Shown in pieces: positions 26,315-33,429 of a DNA stretch of 33,429 bases (positions are counted from its first letter, which is position 1; each line of letters starts with the position of its first letter). The DNA comes from Actinomycetes bacterium. GTDB taxonomy: Bacteria; Actinomycetota; Acidimicrobiia; Acidimicrobiales; Palsa-688. Below the pieces are notes generated by a model. It had not been told where the DNA came from. It saw only the letters and a list, made by a program, of their open reading frames with translations, and did no database searches. Location of the stretch: assembly GCA_021828685.1 (NCBI GenBank), contig JAJZDJ010000018.1, forward strand, positions 1 through 33,429, in the 5' to 3' direction. The position numbers and the translations under genes were made by a program.

Positions 26315-28417
26315 GTGAGTGACATTTACAAGCCAGTCGACTGGACGATTCAACAACTTGTGGATGCGGTGAAGGCTGGGACCCTCACACTTCCCGACCT
26401 CCAGCGGCCCTTTGTGTGGCCAGCGACCAAGGTTCGTGATCTCATGGACTCCCTCTATCGGGGGTATCCCGTGGGCGAGCTCATGTTCTGGAACCAACCT
26501 GGTGATGACAACACCAGCAGCATCGGTATCGACACGAAGGGGCAGTCCTCAAGGCAGCAAATCGTGGATGGACAGCAACGCATCACCAGCCTGTTTGTCA
26601 TGGTGACTGGTCAAACAGTGATTGACGATGACTATCGGAAGAAGTCGATCCGCATTGCATTCAACCCCTTTTCTGAGCGCTTTGAGGTTGCTCAGCCCGC
26701 GCTGAACCGTTCTGCTGAGTGGGTCAGTGATATTTCGAAGGTCTTCTCCTCGGCGCTTGTTGCCTACGAGGCCTTCGTCGAACGACTCGCCGCGGCTCGG
26801 ACTGAACCCCTCTCCCAGGACGAACGCGCACAGATTCATAGAGCCCTGAGTCGACTTGAAGCTCTGAAGAGCGTGATCTTCAAGGTCGTCGAGTTGCAGC
26901 CCACGGTTGACAAAGCTGTGGTGGCTGACGTCTTCGTCCGCATCAACTCCGAGGGTGTCAATCTCACCAGCGCTGACTTCATCCTCACCTGGCTCAGTGT
27001 CTTCTGGCCGGAAGGCCGCGATGAACTCGAGCAGTTCGCGAGAAACGCACGCCTCACCGCGGATCACATCAGCGAACTCACCGGGACGCAAACACAATGG
27101 TCTCCCAAGAACCACTTTGTAGCTCCCCGGCCGGGCCAACTCGTCCGGGTGGCAGTGGCTGTTGGCCAGAACCGTGGTCGCCTCCAGGACGCCTACAACG
27201 CCCTGCGTGGGCGTGATCGCAAGACTGGGATGGCTGTACCAGAGCGTCAAGCTGAAGAGCTTGCGAAGATCCAACGCGCAGTGCCACTAATCCTCAATCG
27301 GTTGAACTGGGACGAGTACCTCCGAGTCCTCACAAGGGCGGGCTTCCGATCTCGGAAGATGATCACGTCGGAAACGACAATCCTCTACACGTACGCGTTG
27401 TGGCTTCTCGGCCGGACAAAGTACCAAGTTGACATCACAAAGCTCCGTGACCTGATGGCACGGTGGTTCTTCATGTCTCAGACGACAGGGCGCTATACGG
27501 GTAGTCCTGAGACCAGGATTCAGCAGGACTTGGATCGTCTCGATGGTGTCGGGAACGCTGACGGATTCGTGCGCGTACTCGAGAACGTGATCTCGACCGT
27601 CCTGACTCCGGACTTCTGGTCCATTCGACTTCCCGAAGACTTCAATTCATCTTCAACTTCGGCTTCGCCCGCCTACCAGGCCTATCTGGCTGCCCTGAAC
27701 ATCCTTGATGCTGATCTGTTCATGCTCCACGGCAAGGTGCGGGATTGGACCGATCCGGCGGATACGTCGATCAAGAACGTTGAAGGCCATCATCTATTTC
27801 CCAGGGCATACCTGCGAGATGTCCTGGGCTATACGGATATAAAGAAGATCAATCAGGTCGCCAACTTCGCACCTACGGACTGGGCCACCAACATCCTCAT
27901 CAGCGATGACCCGCCAGCTACCTACTGGCCCAAACTCGTTGCGGACCGGAAGATGACTGGAGACGTGCTGGCGCGGCAGCAAATGTTCCACGCGCTTCCC
28001 GACAACTGGACTTCTATGTCCTACGAGGACTTCTTGATCGAGCGCCGGAAGCGAATGGCGCTAGTGGTCCGCGACGGCTACCTGCGGCTGGCGGATCCGA
28101 CATACCAACCAGACATCGTCCTGCCTAAGCCTCCTGCCGACGAGGAAATGCTCGAAGTGACGCTATTGGATCTTCTAGCGGCCGGGCTCGTTCGCGCCTC
28201 AGATCTGATCACCCCAGTTCAGGCGGATGAGGACATTGTTGCCGAGATCACGGAAGATGGCGAAATCCTCCTTGACGACAAGGCATTCGATACCCCGGAC
28301 CGGGCCGCACGAGCTGTGGGCGACGAGACGGTCTCAGGCTGGGACTACTGGGCAGTCGTGAGTCCCGACGGCTTGGTCAGCCTTCGGGATCTGGCGTCCA
28401 AGCTGGAGCAGGTTTGA
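26315..28417 (+). CDS. DUF262/HNH protein, GmrSD-like candidate restriction factor
   Basis: The 700-aa protein starts at GTG 26315, with CCGGAG 10 bp before it. Its N-terminus is a DUF262 (ParB-like) domain: LPDLQRPFVW (26-35), GYPVGELMFW and the nucleotide-binding signature D85-G-Q-Q-R89. The second half has an HNH-type centre: EGHHLFPRAYL (H492, H493) followed by INQVANFAPTDWATN. This pairing is that of GmrSD-type modification-dependent enzymes and of SspE, which sense modified DNA and cut or nick it. Residues 600-700 are an acidic extension ending in DYWAVVSPDGLVSL, not expected in GmrSD and perhaps a small DNA- or protein-binding domain. The ATPase gene follows after 197 bp. Function as a type IV-like defence enzyme is likely; its target is unknown. 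Confidence 0.8.
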   Translation: MSDIYKPVDWTIQQLVDAVKAGTLTLPDLQRPFVWPATKVRDLMDSLYRGYPVGELMFWNQPGDDNTSSIGIDTKGQSSRQQIVDGQQRITSLFVMVTGQTVIDDDYRKKSIRIAFNPFSERFEVAQPALNRSAEWVSDISKVFSSALVAYEAFVERLAAARTEPLSQDERAQIHRALSRLEALKSVIFKVVELQPTVDKAVVADVFVRINSEGVNLTSADFILTWLSVFWPEGRDELEQFARNARLTADHISELTGTQTQWSPKNHFVAPRPGQLVRVAVAVGQNRGRLQDAYNALRGRDRKTGMAVPERQAEELAKIQRAVPLILNRLNWDEYLRVLTRAGFRSRKMITSETTILYTYALWLLGRTKYQVDITKLRDLMARWFFMSQTTGRYTGSPETRIQQDLDRLDGVGNADGFVRVLENVISTVLTPDFWSIRLPEDFNSSSTSASPAYQAYLAALNILDADLFMLHGKVRDWTDPADTSIKNVEGHHLFPRAYLRDVLGYTDIKKINQVANFAPTDWATNILISDDPPATYWPKLVADRKMTGDVLARQQMFHALPDNWTSMSYEDFLIERRKRMALVVRDGYLRLADPTYQPDIVLPKPPADEEMLEVTLLDLLAAGLVRASDLITPVQADEDIVAEITEDGEILLDDKAFDTPDRAARAVGDETVSGWDYWAVVSPDGLVSLRDLASKLEQV

Positions 28418-28439
28418 ACGTGAGCCCGCCGAGCCGATA

Positions 28440-28550
28440 ATGCGTCTTGGATACAACTCAGGAAGGGGCGAAGAGCCAGGCATGCCATGGCGGGAGCCTC
28501 GAACAATGCGTCTCGGATGCAACCTGAGCTGCATCTCGGATGCAACTCGA
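28440..28550 (+). repeat. three copies of a hairpin-forming 22-bp repeat in a gene spacer
   Basis: Copies at 28440-28461, 28506-28528 and 28529-28550 share the form TGCRTCTYGGATRCAAC. Copies 2 and 3 are adjacent. In copy 3, GCATC-TCG-GATGC folds with 5 bp; copy 2 (GCGTC-TCG-GATGC) keeps the fold with a G-T pair; copy 1 is weaker. The spacer separates the DUF262 gene from the ATPase gene, which has no Shine-Dalgarno sequence. The repeats could be an operator array or RNA structures controlling the second gene. Confidence 0.6.
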
Positions 28551-28614
28551 CTCGTGACGTGGAGCATTGACCGGCTCGCGACGGCCTTCGCGGGAAACAC
28601 TCGTGTGTGCATAG

Positions 28615-30990
28615 ATGGCTGAAGAAGACCTTCCGTCGGGCCCGTCACCCCTGGCCGAGGCCGTCGAGGGGCTCTTTGACGTGGCTCAGCGCCGCGAACT
28701 CCTGGAGCCGCCCTTTCGCGGAGAACTGAGCAGATGGCAAGGGCACACTGGTGACTCAATCGATGAGATCGTTGCTGGCCGAGGAGAACACTCGCTGGGG
28801 GAGCGCCGTCGCGCAAGCATGCGCCTTGCACTCCTTCTCGCCCAAGAAGCGCTCGACTCAGAGACAATTGAGCCACTCAAAGAGTCTGTCAGGGCATTGG
28901 CGGACGGGCTCTTCTATATCGCTCTAGGAACCGATCGGTCCGAGCAGTCCAAATCGGCAGCTCTCGCCGCCGCCCTTGAGTGTTGCAAGAAGGTACGGCA
29001 TCCTCGGCGGGCGAAGTTCCAGGCGAAGGCGGAGCGTCTCTCTTTACCGCCCACTGGTGATGCGCTCGACGTAGTCATTGGCACGAGTTGGGAAGATTTC
29101 GTCGCGGCGTTGCGATTGGTCCAGCAGGCGGTATCGAGAGCAGAGGAGTCTCTCCCCGCTGCCCCCGAAGTCGACCCATCACCGGTCGCGGAGTCGCTTC
29201 TCCAGGGTGCAAACGCGAAGAATACGGAAGTCGTGCCACCCGACTACGACCAGAGTGATCGAGATCGGCGAATCGAATCGGTGAGTCTTCGGCACTTTCG
29301 TGGCGTGCCCAAGGAGTTGCAGGTGGACTTCCGCCGAGGCGTCAGATGCGTCTCCGCGCTGATCCTGGGCGACAATGGGTCGGGGAAGTCCAGCGTGGTG
29401 GACGCGATTGAGTTCGCGCTTCAGGCGCGCATCGGCCGTTCCGTCGTGTTCGACGGTGCGCTCAGCCCTTCAGGAGCGTCGCTCGCCACGACCGAGACTC
29501 CAAGCGTCACAGTACGGCTCGACGACGACTCCGAGGTCAACCGGACGCTTGTGCGCCGAGATGACGGGAAGGTCATCGAGTCAGGCGACCCCATCCGGCC
29601 CGGCTTCAGACTCGCGCCGATCACGCTCAAGCGTCAGGACATCCTCCGATTCCTCGACACCGGGGCCCTCTCACGGGGGCACATCTTCTTCGACTACTTC
29701 CCTGCGTCAAGTGAGGAGATGGCGCTTCGACCGGAGCAACTTCTAGAGCAGCTCGACGATGAGGCATTTGCGTTGAGGATCCGCAAGCGTGACCAGGTAT
29801 CGGTTGCTGCCAAGCTGTTTGGCTGCGAAGAGAGCCAGATTGATTCGCAGGACGGTCTGGCTGGCTACGTTCGCCGCTCCTTTCTTGCAGGAATGTCGAA
29901 CCGTGAGGCGAGAGAGAGCGGCAAGTGGGACGACCTCGACCCGGAGATCCGAGGCGCGATCGAGTCACTCTCGTACACGATGTCAAGGCTCAGTACCATC
30001 AAGCGGCAGAGAGAGCGAGGTCCTGAGCCGCTCAATCCGGTGAAGTACAAACAGCAGGCCTCTCTCCTCGCCAACGCCTTGGAAGGAATCGGGGCATGGA
30101 TCACCGTTGCGTTCCGCGCAATCACCAAGGCGCAGCACGTGGAGCGCATCGAAGTCTTCTTCGGCCGCTCTGGTCCGGTGGCTCTTGACGTCGTTGTGGA
30201 ACTGTCGGGTGAGCGCCACTGCTTCCCCCAGCAGATCTTCTCGGAGGGTTACAGAGATCTCCTTGCCGCGCTGTTCTTCATGGCAGTAGCAAAGGAAGCG
30301 GCAGAGCTCGGCCAGGCCAGGGTCCTGATGCTCGATGATGTCTTCCAGAGTGTGGACTCGACCATCAGGGTTGCCGCGGTTGAGTATCTGGTGCAGGAGT
30401 TCAAGGATTGGCAGCTCATCTTCACTGTCCATGATCGACTGTGGTTCGAGCAACTTCGATCGACGCTCCAGCGCGCAGGGATGTTCTTCGTGGAACGGGA
30501 ACTTCGTGGATGGGATTTCGCCGACGGTCCGAATCTCCTGAATGCGCCAGCAGTTCTCACGACAAATCTTGTACGCGAGTTAGAGATTGGCGAGCCCTCT
30601 TCGATCTGCAGTGCGGCGGGCCGGCTCCTTGAGCAGGCCTGTGATCAGCTGTCATGGCGAGTGAACGCTTCGGTGACGCGGCGGCGGGGCGACAAGTACA
30701 CGCTCGGCGACTTGTGGACCTCAATCTACAAGGTCTTCCGGCGCACTTCCTTGCGCGAAGTCTGCTCATCGATCGAATCGACGTACGCGCTCAGAAATCT
30801 TGCAGGTGCTCACTACAACGAATGGGCCGACGCCTTGTCGCTGACAGAGACCCTGCGCTTCGGGCGAGAGGTGCTCACCTTTGTGCGGGCAGTGTGGTGC
30901 GCCGAGTGCTCGGACTGGGTGGCGCGCGCCAAGGAACAGGACGCTTTCCGGTGCCCTGGCGGGCACATCTCAATTTCCCTGGTGTCCTAG
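28615..30990 (+). CDS. SMC/RecF-like ATPase paired with the DUF262-HNH gene
   Basis: The 791-aa protein has a complete ABC-type ATPase: Walker A GDNGSGKSS (252-260), signature-like FSEGYRDLLAALF, Walker B VLMLDDVFQSVD (570-581) and H-loop FTVHD. About 310 residues separate Walker A and B, too few for a long coiled coil, so it resembles PtuA, OLD or RecF more than SMC. Residues 1-220 are a helical N-terminal region I do not recognise. The C-terminus has a likely zinc site (C762, C765, C780, H784). ATG 28615 comes straight after an in-frame TAG and lacks a Shine-Dalgarno sequence, so it may be leaderless. ATPase plus HNH protein recalls Septu (PtuA/PtuB), but the nuclease partner here is DUF262-based. 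I infer a sensor/switch role. Confidence 0.75.
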   Translation: MAEEDLPSGPSPLAEAVEGLFDVAQRRELLEPPFRGELSRWQGHTGDSIDEIVAGRGEHSLGERRRASMRLALLLAQEALDSETIEPLKESVRALADGLFYIALGTDRSEQSKSAALAAALECCKKVRHPRRAKFQAKAERLSLPPTGDALDVVIGTSWEDFVAALRLVQQAVSRAEESLPAAPEVDPSPVAESLLQGANAKNTEVVPPDYDQSDRDRRIESVSLRHFRGVPKELQVDFRRGVRCVSALILGDNGSGKSSVVDAIEFALQARIGRSVVFDGALSPSGASLATTETPSVTVRLDDDSEVNRTLVRRDDGKVIESGDPIRPGFRLAPITLKRQDILRFLDTGALSRGHIFFDYFPASSEEMALRPEQLLEQLDDEAFALRIRKRDQVSVAAKLFGCEESQIDSQDGLAGYVRRSFLAGMSNREARESGKWDDLDPEIRGAIESLSYTMSRLSTIKRQRERGPEPLNPVKYKQQASLLANALEGIGAWITVAFRAITKAQHVERIEVFFGRSGPVALDVVVELSGERHCFPQQIFSEGYRDLLAALFFMAVAKEAAELGQARVLMLDDVFQSVDSTIRVAAVEYLVQEFKDWQLIFTVHDRLWFEQLRSTLQRAGMFFVERELRGWDFADGPNLLNAPAVLTTNLVRELEIGEPSSICSAAGRLLEQACDQLSWRVNASVTRRRGDKYTLGDLWTSIYKVFRRTSLREVCSSIESTYALRNLAGAHYNEWADALSLTETLRFGREVLTFVRAVWCAECSDWVARAKEQDAFRCPGGHISISLVS

Positions 30991-31128
30991 TTTCTGGCGA
31001 AAGCACGGTTGTTCTGCTCAAGCCACGTAGAGAGACCGATGTTCTACGCGAGCTCGTCACAGCACGGGTTGTTACACTGCTGCGGCCATAGCCGTCACCA
31101 GCGCGAGACACTGCTATCGGGATCTCAG

Positions 31129-31374
31129 TTAGTCAGTAGGCGCACACACAGCACAGTCCGCGATATCCCACGCTCCGCCCCCGTTCCGACTCGGCAACTG
31201 CCGAACCTTGTCCCGGGCCAGATTCAGCGACGCGTAGGGCCCACTCCACTCGTCGTTCCTCCCGTTAGTCCCGACGCCCAGTCCGTGCCCGTCGTTGCAG
31301 AACGAACACTCCGCGCGGTGAACCCTGATCCGTCGATGCGTCCAGTTCTCGTACACCCAGTAGTCGCCACTCAC
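31129..31374 (-). CDS. small CxxC protein of unknown function
   Basis: The 81-aa protein starts at GTG 31374, preceded by GAGGTGGG. It has two CxxC pairs, C23-SF-C26 and C74-AV-C77, which would make a zinc ribbon or knuckle. Between them is a block reading NDEWSGPYASLNLARD, and it opens with YWVYENWTHRRIRVHR. Aromatic and basic residues with two CxxC pairs are typical of small conserved proteins found in actinobacterial mobile elements; I recall similar ones but can give no function. It lies between the ATPase gene (convergent) and the integrase. Confidence 0.7.
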   Translation of the reverse strand: MSGDYWVYENWTHRRIRVHRAECSFCNDGHGLGVGTNGRNDEWSGPYASLNLARDKVRQLPSRNGGGAWDIADCAVCAPTD

Positions 31375-31420
31375 CGACCCACCTCGTCTCGTCAGGGCCC
31401 GTGCCCCTTGTCTACATCGT

Positions 31421-31437
31421 CGCCGCTCCTGGCGGCG
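31421..31437 (-). terminator. hairpin after the integrase
   Basis: CGCCGC (31421-31426) and GCGGCG (31432-31437) form a 6-bp stem with a 5-nt loop, 3 bp beyond the integrase stop on the minus strand. A weak terminator is likely; there is no T-run. Confidence 0.4.
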
Positions 31438-31440
31438 GGT

Positions 31441-32952
31441 TCAGGCGCCCTGGAGGCGCCGTACGCGCCACTGGTCCATGACGACGATTCGAGAGCTCGC
31501 GTCATCGTCGGCGGTGTCGCCCGAGCGATCACTTCCCCACTCAAACGCGTCGATCCCCGCGAGGTCCACCTCCTCGAGGCTGTCGAGCACTCCGCGGTAG
31601 GTGTCGAGCATCACCTTGAGGCTCGCCCAGCCACCCCAGAGCTGGATGCGCTTGTGGTCGACGCCCTGGGCGAACCAGTAGGTCATGCCGGCGTGGCGCA
31701 TGGCGTGGGGCGTGATCCCCTCGAGGTTGGGCGCATCGGGCACCAGGACCCCGTCGACCGCCTCGCGCCACCAGCGCCGCACCGCCTCGGCCGGGGCGGC
31801 CGCCCCGCGCGGCCCGGTGAAGATGAGCGACCCGTCCCTTCCCAGGCGGTCTCCGAGCAGCTCGCGGACCTCGTCCTCTAGCCACTTCGGCACGGGGACC
31901 TCGCGCGTCTTCGCCCGGCGGTCCCGGGTCGACTTCGTGGCGCTGCGCTCCCGCGTCGCGCCGTCGTCGGAGTCCAGCCCGGTCACGCGACGCTGCTGGG
32001 TGGCGACCACGACGTAGAGCCGGCCGCGACGCTCGATGAAGCTCGTGCCGCGCAGATCCAGGGCCTCGGAGATCCGCAGCGCGCACCAGGTCGCGATGCG
32101 CACGAACGTGCCCCACTTCGCGCCGTGGCGCTCGGCGAAGTAGGCAGCCACCAAGTCCGCCTGGGCCGGCTCGGGGATGCGGCGAGGATCGGGGCGCTCG
32201 GCCTCGACGTCGCGACGCACCTTGGGCTGGCCCTTCACCGGACCCCGCCCGATTTGCTCGGTGTCCACCAGCCAGGTCAGGAACGGCATCACCGTGCTGC
32301 CCCAGTAGGTGCGCGCGGTGAGCTGCGAGAGGCTCGCGCGCGTGAAGTGGTTGCGCAGCGCGCCCACGCGGTCCACGCTGAGGCTCGCCAGGGGGATCGA
32401 GCGCGCCTCGACCCAGCGCCGGCCGGCCGCCAACTCCTCGCTGAGAGTCCCCTGCTCGGGGCGCAGGCCGTGGTCGCGCAGGTAGCGCGCCGCCCACTCG
32501 GCGCCGATGACCGGCTCGGGCCGGCGCCGGTCGGGGCGCTGAGCCTCGAGCGCGACGAGCAGCGCCTCGCGATCGGCGCGCGGCTCGAGGGTGAGGGCAA
32601 CGAGCTCGACTAAGCGCATGCGGTTCCTCGTGCGGCTCGCGGTCTTCCAGACCGAGTACCAGCGCGTCGCCACGTAGGACTCCAGGGCGAGGAAGACAGT
32701 GGTGTTGGCGACGGGCTCGTCGCTCGGGTGACCGTCGGCGTCGAGGCGCCAGCCGTCCACCTCGTACTCGGCCTTCTCGAGACGCTCGATGAAGGCCTTG
32801 GCCGCGGCCTTGGTGAGGAAGTCGCTGCGCTTGCGGTACACGGGCAGGCGCCCCGCGCCGGGGCTGAGCATCCAGCGCACTTGGTAGCGCGGGCCCTTGG
32901 CCGTCGCGACGGGCTTGCCGTTGTTGCCGATCCAGGAGCTCGTGAGCCTCAT
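31441..32952 (-). CDS. int: tyrosine site-specific integrase
   Basis: The 503-aa protein starts at ATG 32952, with GGAGG 7 bp before it; the frame is open further upstream but overlaps the excisionase gene. Catalytic residues are visible: R293 (CALRISEAL), H416-AM-R419 (TPHAMRHAG) and the nucleophile Y452 (LDTYRGVL). IQLWGGWAS lies where tyrosine recombinases carry the His/Trp. The first 250 residues hold the arm- and core-binding parts (RYQVRWM and SLSQLTARTYW). It would integrate and, with the excisionase, excise the island by strand exchange at tRNA-Gly. It is beside attR, as usual. Longer than phage lambda Int but normal for actinobacterial element integrases. Confidence 0.95.
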   Translation of the reverse strand: MRLTSSWIGNNGKPVATAKGPRYQVRWMLSPGAGRLPVYRKRSDFLTKAAAKAFIERLEKAEYEVDGWRLDADGHPSDEPVANTTVFLALESYVATRWYSVWKTASRTRNRMRLVELVALTLEPRADREALLVALEAQRPDRRRPEPVIGAEWAARYLRDHGLRPEQGTLSEELAAGRRWVEARSIPLASLSVDRVGALRNHFTRASLSQLTARTYWGSTVMPFLTWLVDTEQIGRGPVKGQPKVRRDVEAERPDPRRIPEPAQADLVAAYFAERHGAKWGTFVRIATWCALRISEALDLRGTSFIERRGRLYVVVATQQRRVTGLDSDDGATRERSATKSTRDRRAKTREVPVPKWLEDEVRELLGDRLGRDGSLIFTGPRGAAAPAEAVRRWWREAVDGVLVPDAPNLEGITPHAMRHAGMTYWFAQGVDHKRIQLWGGWASLKVMLDTYRGVLDSLEEVDLAGIDAFEWGSDRSGDTADDDASSRIVVMDQWRVRRLQGA

Positions 32953-33164
32953 CGCGTCACCTCCACCAGCCAGGCCTTCACCGACTGACACGTGACGGCG
33001 ATGCGCCGGTTGCGCAGGCGCAGGCGCCTGGGGAAGCAGGGGTGCCCGACGGCCGCCCACTTGTAGAGCGTGTGCGGGCTCTCGCCGAGCCAGTCGGCGA
33101 GCTCGTCGAGGTGCAGGACCCGGTCGCAACCGGGGCAGGTGTTGGGGTCGTGGGTAGTGTCCAT
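32949..33164 (-). CDS. excisionase-like HTH protein (xis)
   Basis: The 71-aa protein ends in an ATGA overlap with the integrase, so the two are coupled. It has a winged-helix/HTH_17-type DNA-binding region: LHLDELADWLGESPHTLYKW, then RRLRLRNRRIAV and VKAWL. A CxxC (C10, C13) precedes it. Proteins of this size and position are usually recombination directionality factors that favour excision, or a regulator of int. No Shine-Dalgarno sequence is visible before ATG 33164, so the transcript may be leaderless. Confidence 0.8.
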   Translation of the reverse strand: MDTTHDPNTCPGCDRVLHLDELADWLGESPHTLYKWAAVGHPCFPRRLRLRNRRIAVTCQSVKAWLVEVTR

Positions 33165-33305
33165 GGGCGGATCGGTGTTGCCCGCCACCGTTCGCGCAAT
33201 CGCCCGATTAATCGCCGTTTTCCACTGTCGCGGCGCTGTCGCCCGTTCCGCGCGGAGCCCCAAAGGCCTTACGCCACAAGGGTTTTGGCCTCCTCGCCCC
33301 GCCCG
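33165..33305 (-). promoter_or_regulatory. xis-int control region next to attR
   Basis: This short region must hold the xis-int promoter and integrase arm sites. It contains the palindrome CGATTAATCG (33205-33214), which is a possible operator or -10 region. An imperfect hairpin at 33260-33288 has outer arms CCAAA and TTTGG and inner arms CCTT/AAGG. None of these sites can be assigned a protein from sequence. Confidence 0.4.
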
Positions 33306-33346
33306 CAAGCTGAGAACGCGGGTTCGATTCCCGTCGCCCGCTCCAA
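33306..33346 (+). repeat. attR: right attachment-site repeat (tRNA-Gly 3' copy)
   Basis: This copy of the tRNA 3' part runs from the last anticodon base to just past CCA. It differs from attL at four positions; the T arm is CGGG-TTCGATT-CCCG and the acceptor half CGCCCGC. With the attL 5' half GCGGGTG it would leave one T-G wobble, whereas the attL 3' half pairs fully. It lies 141 bp from the excisionase start. Confidence 0.9.
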
Positions 33347-33429
33347 CGTCGTTCCTAGTCGGAGCCACTATCGGTGCCAGATTGACTCCCTCATCGACGC
33401 GGCACCGCTCGGAAAACTGAACGGGGAGT
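33347..33429. other. right chromosomal flank
   Basis: Eighty-three bases beyond attR with no recognisable gene or structure. They should be the sequence that originally followed the tRNA in an empty chromosome. Confidence 0.5.

Larger units (their letters stand above)
113..33346. mobile_element. integrated genomic (defence) island in tRNA-Gly
   Basis: The element is bounded by attL (113-153) and attR (33306-33346). It encodes a tyrosine integrase and an excisionase-like protein beside attR. Its cargo includes a CBASS-like cassette, a helicase, a serine recombinase, class 1 DISARM and a DUF262-HNH/ATPase pair. No conjugation, replication, relaxase or phage structural gene is visible. It therefore looks like a non-self-transmissible integrative island, though that is an inference from absence. 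Confidence 0.85.

Noticed and set aside
28440..28550. CRISPR array
   Set aside because: Only three short, imperfect units, two of them directly adjacent without a spacer, and no cas genes anywhere in the window.
31009..31881. 290-codon plus-strand frame across the small CxxC gene and the integrase end
   Set aside because: It is antisense to two better supported genes and contains no recognisable domain.
32953..33129. N-terminal extension of the integrase
   Set aside because: It lies within the excisionase gene, reads as Arg/Ala-rich shadow sequence, and GGAGG precedes ATG 32952.

Overview
The window is GC-rich and its proteins read like those of an actinobacterium, but nothing in it fixes a genus. 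Almost all of it (about 113 to 33346) looks like one integrated genomic island. A complete tRNA-Gly(CCC) gene at 79-152 marks the left end. A 41-bp copy of the tRNA 3' end at 33306-33346 marks the right end. Just inside the right end lie a tyrosine integrase and an overlapping excisionase-like HTH gene. Only about 110 bp of left flank and 80 bp of right flank appear to be chromosome.

Left part (0.7-6 kb): a well-formed promoter (TTGACA, 17 bp, TGTAAT) and a hairpin-rich leader precede a tightly overlapped three-gene cassette. It encodes a CD-NTase-like nucleotidyltransferase, an E2-like protein and a small protein with one membrane segment, which fits a type II-short (E2-only) CBASS anti-phage system. 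A UvrD/PcrA-type helicase with a C-terminal HRDC domain follows on the same strand.

Middle part (6-11.5 kb): this is a patchy region. It holds a 33-bp near-perfect palindrome, a perfect 20-bp palindrome in front of an XRE regulator gene broken by a stop codon, a small unknown gene with a strong hairpin after it, and, on the minus strand, a divergent large serine recombinase with a short ORF overlapping its start.

Defence core (11.5-25 kb, minus strand): a complete class 1 DISARM operon in the order drmD, drmMI, drmA, drmB, drmC. Every junction overlaps by 4 or 8 bases, so the five genes are probably co-transcribed and translationally coupled.

Right part (26.3-31.4 kb): a DUF262/HNH (GmrSD-like) protein is followed by an SMC/RecF-like ATPase. 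Between them is a 197-bp spacer with three copies of a short repeat, two of which can form hairpins. This pair is the best candidate for a less-described defence module. A small CxxC protein, the integrase and the excisionase close the island.

Taken together, the island carries at least two recognised anti-phage systems (CBASS, DISARM) and a third candidate (DUF262-HNH plus ATPase), with two unrelated recombinases. Functions are inferred from motifs and gene order only; no database search was run.
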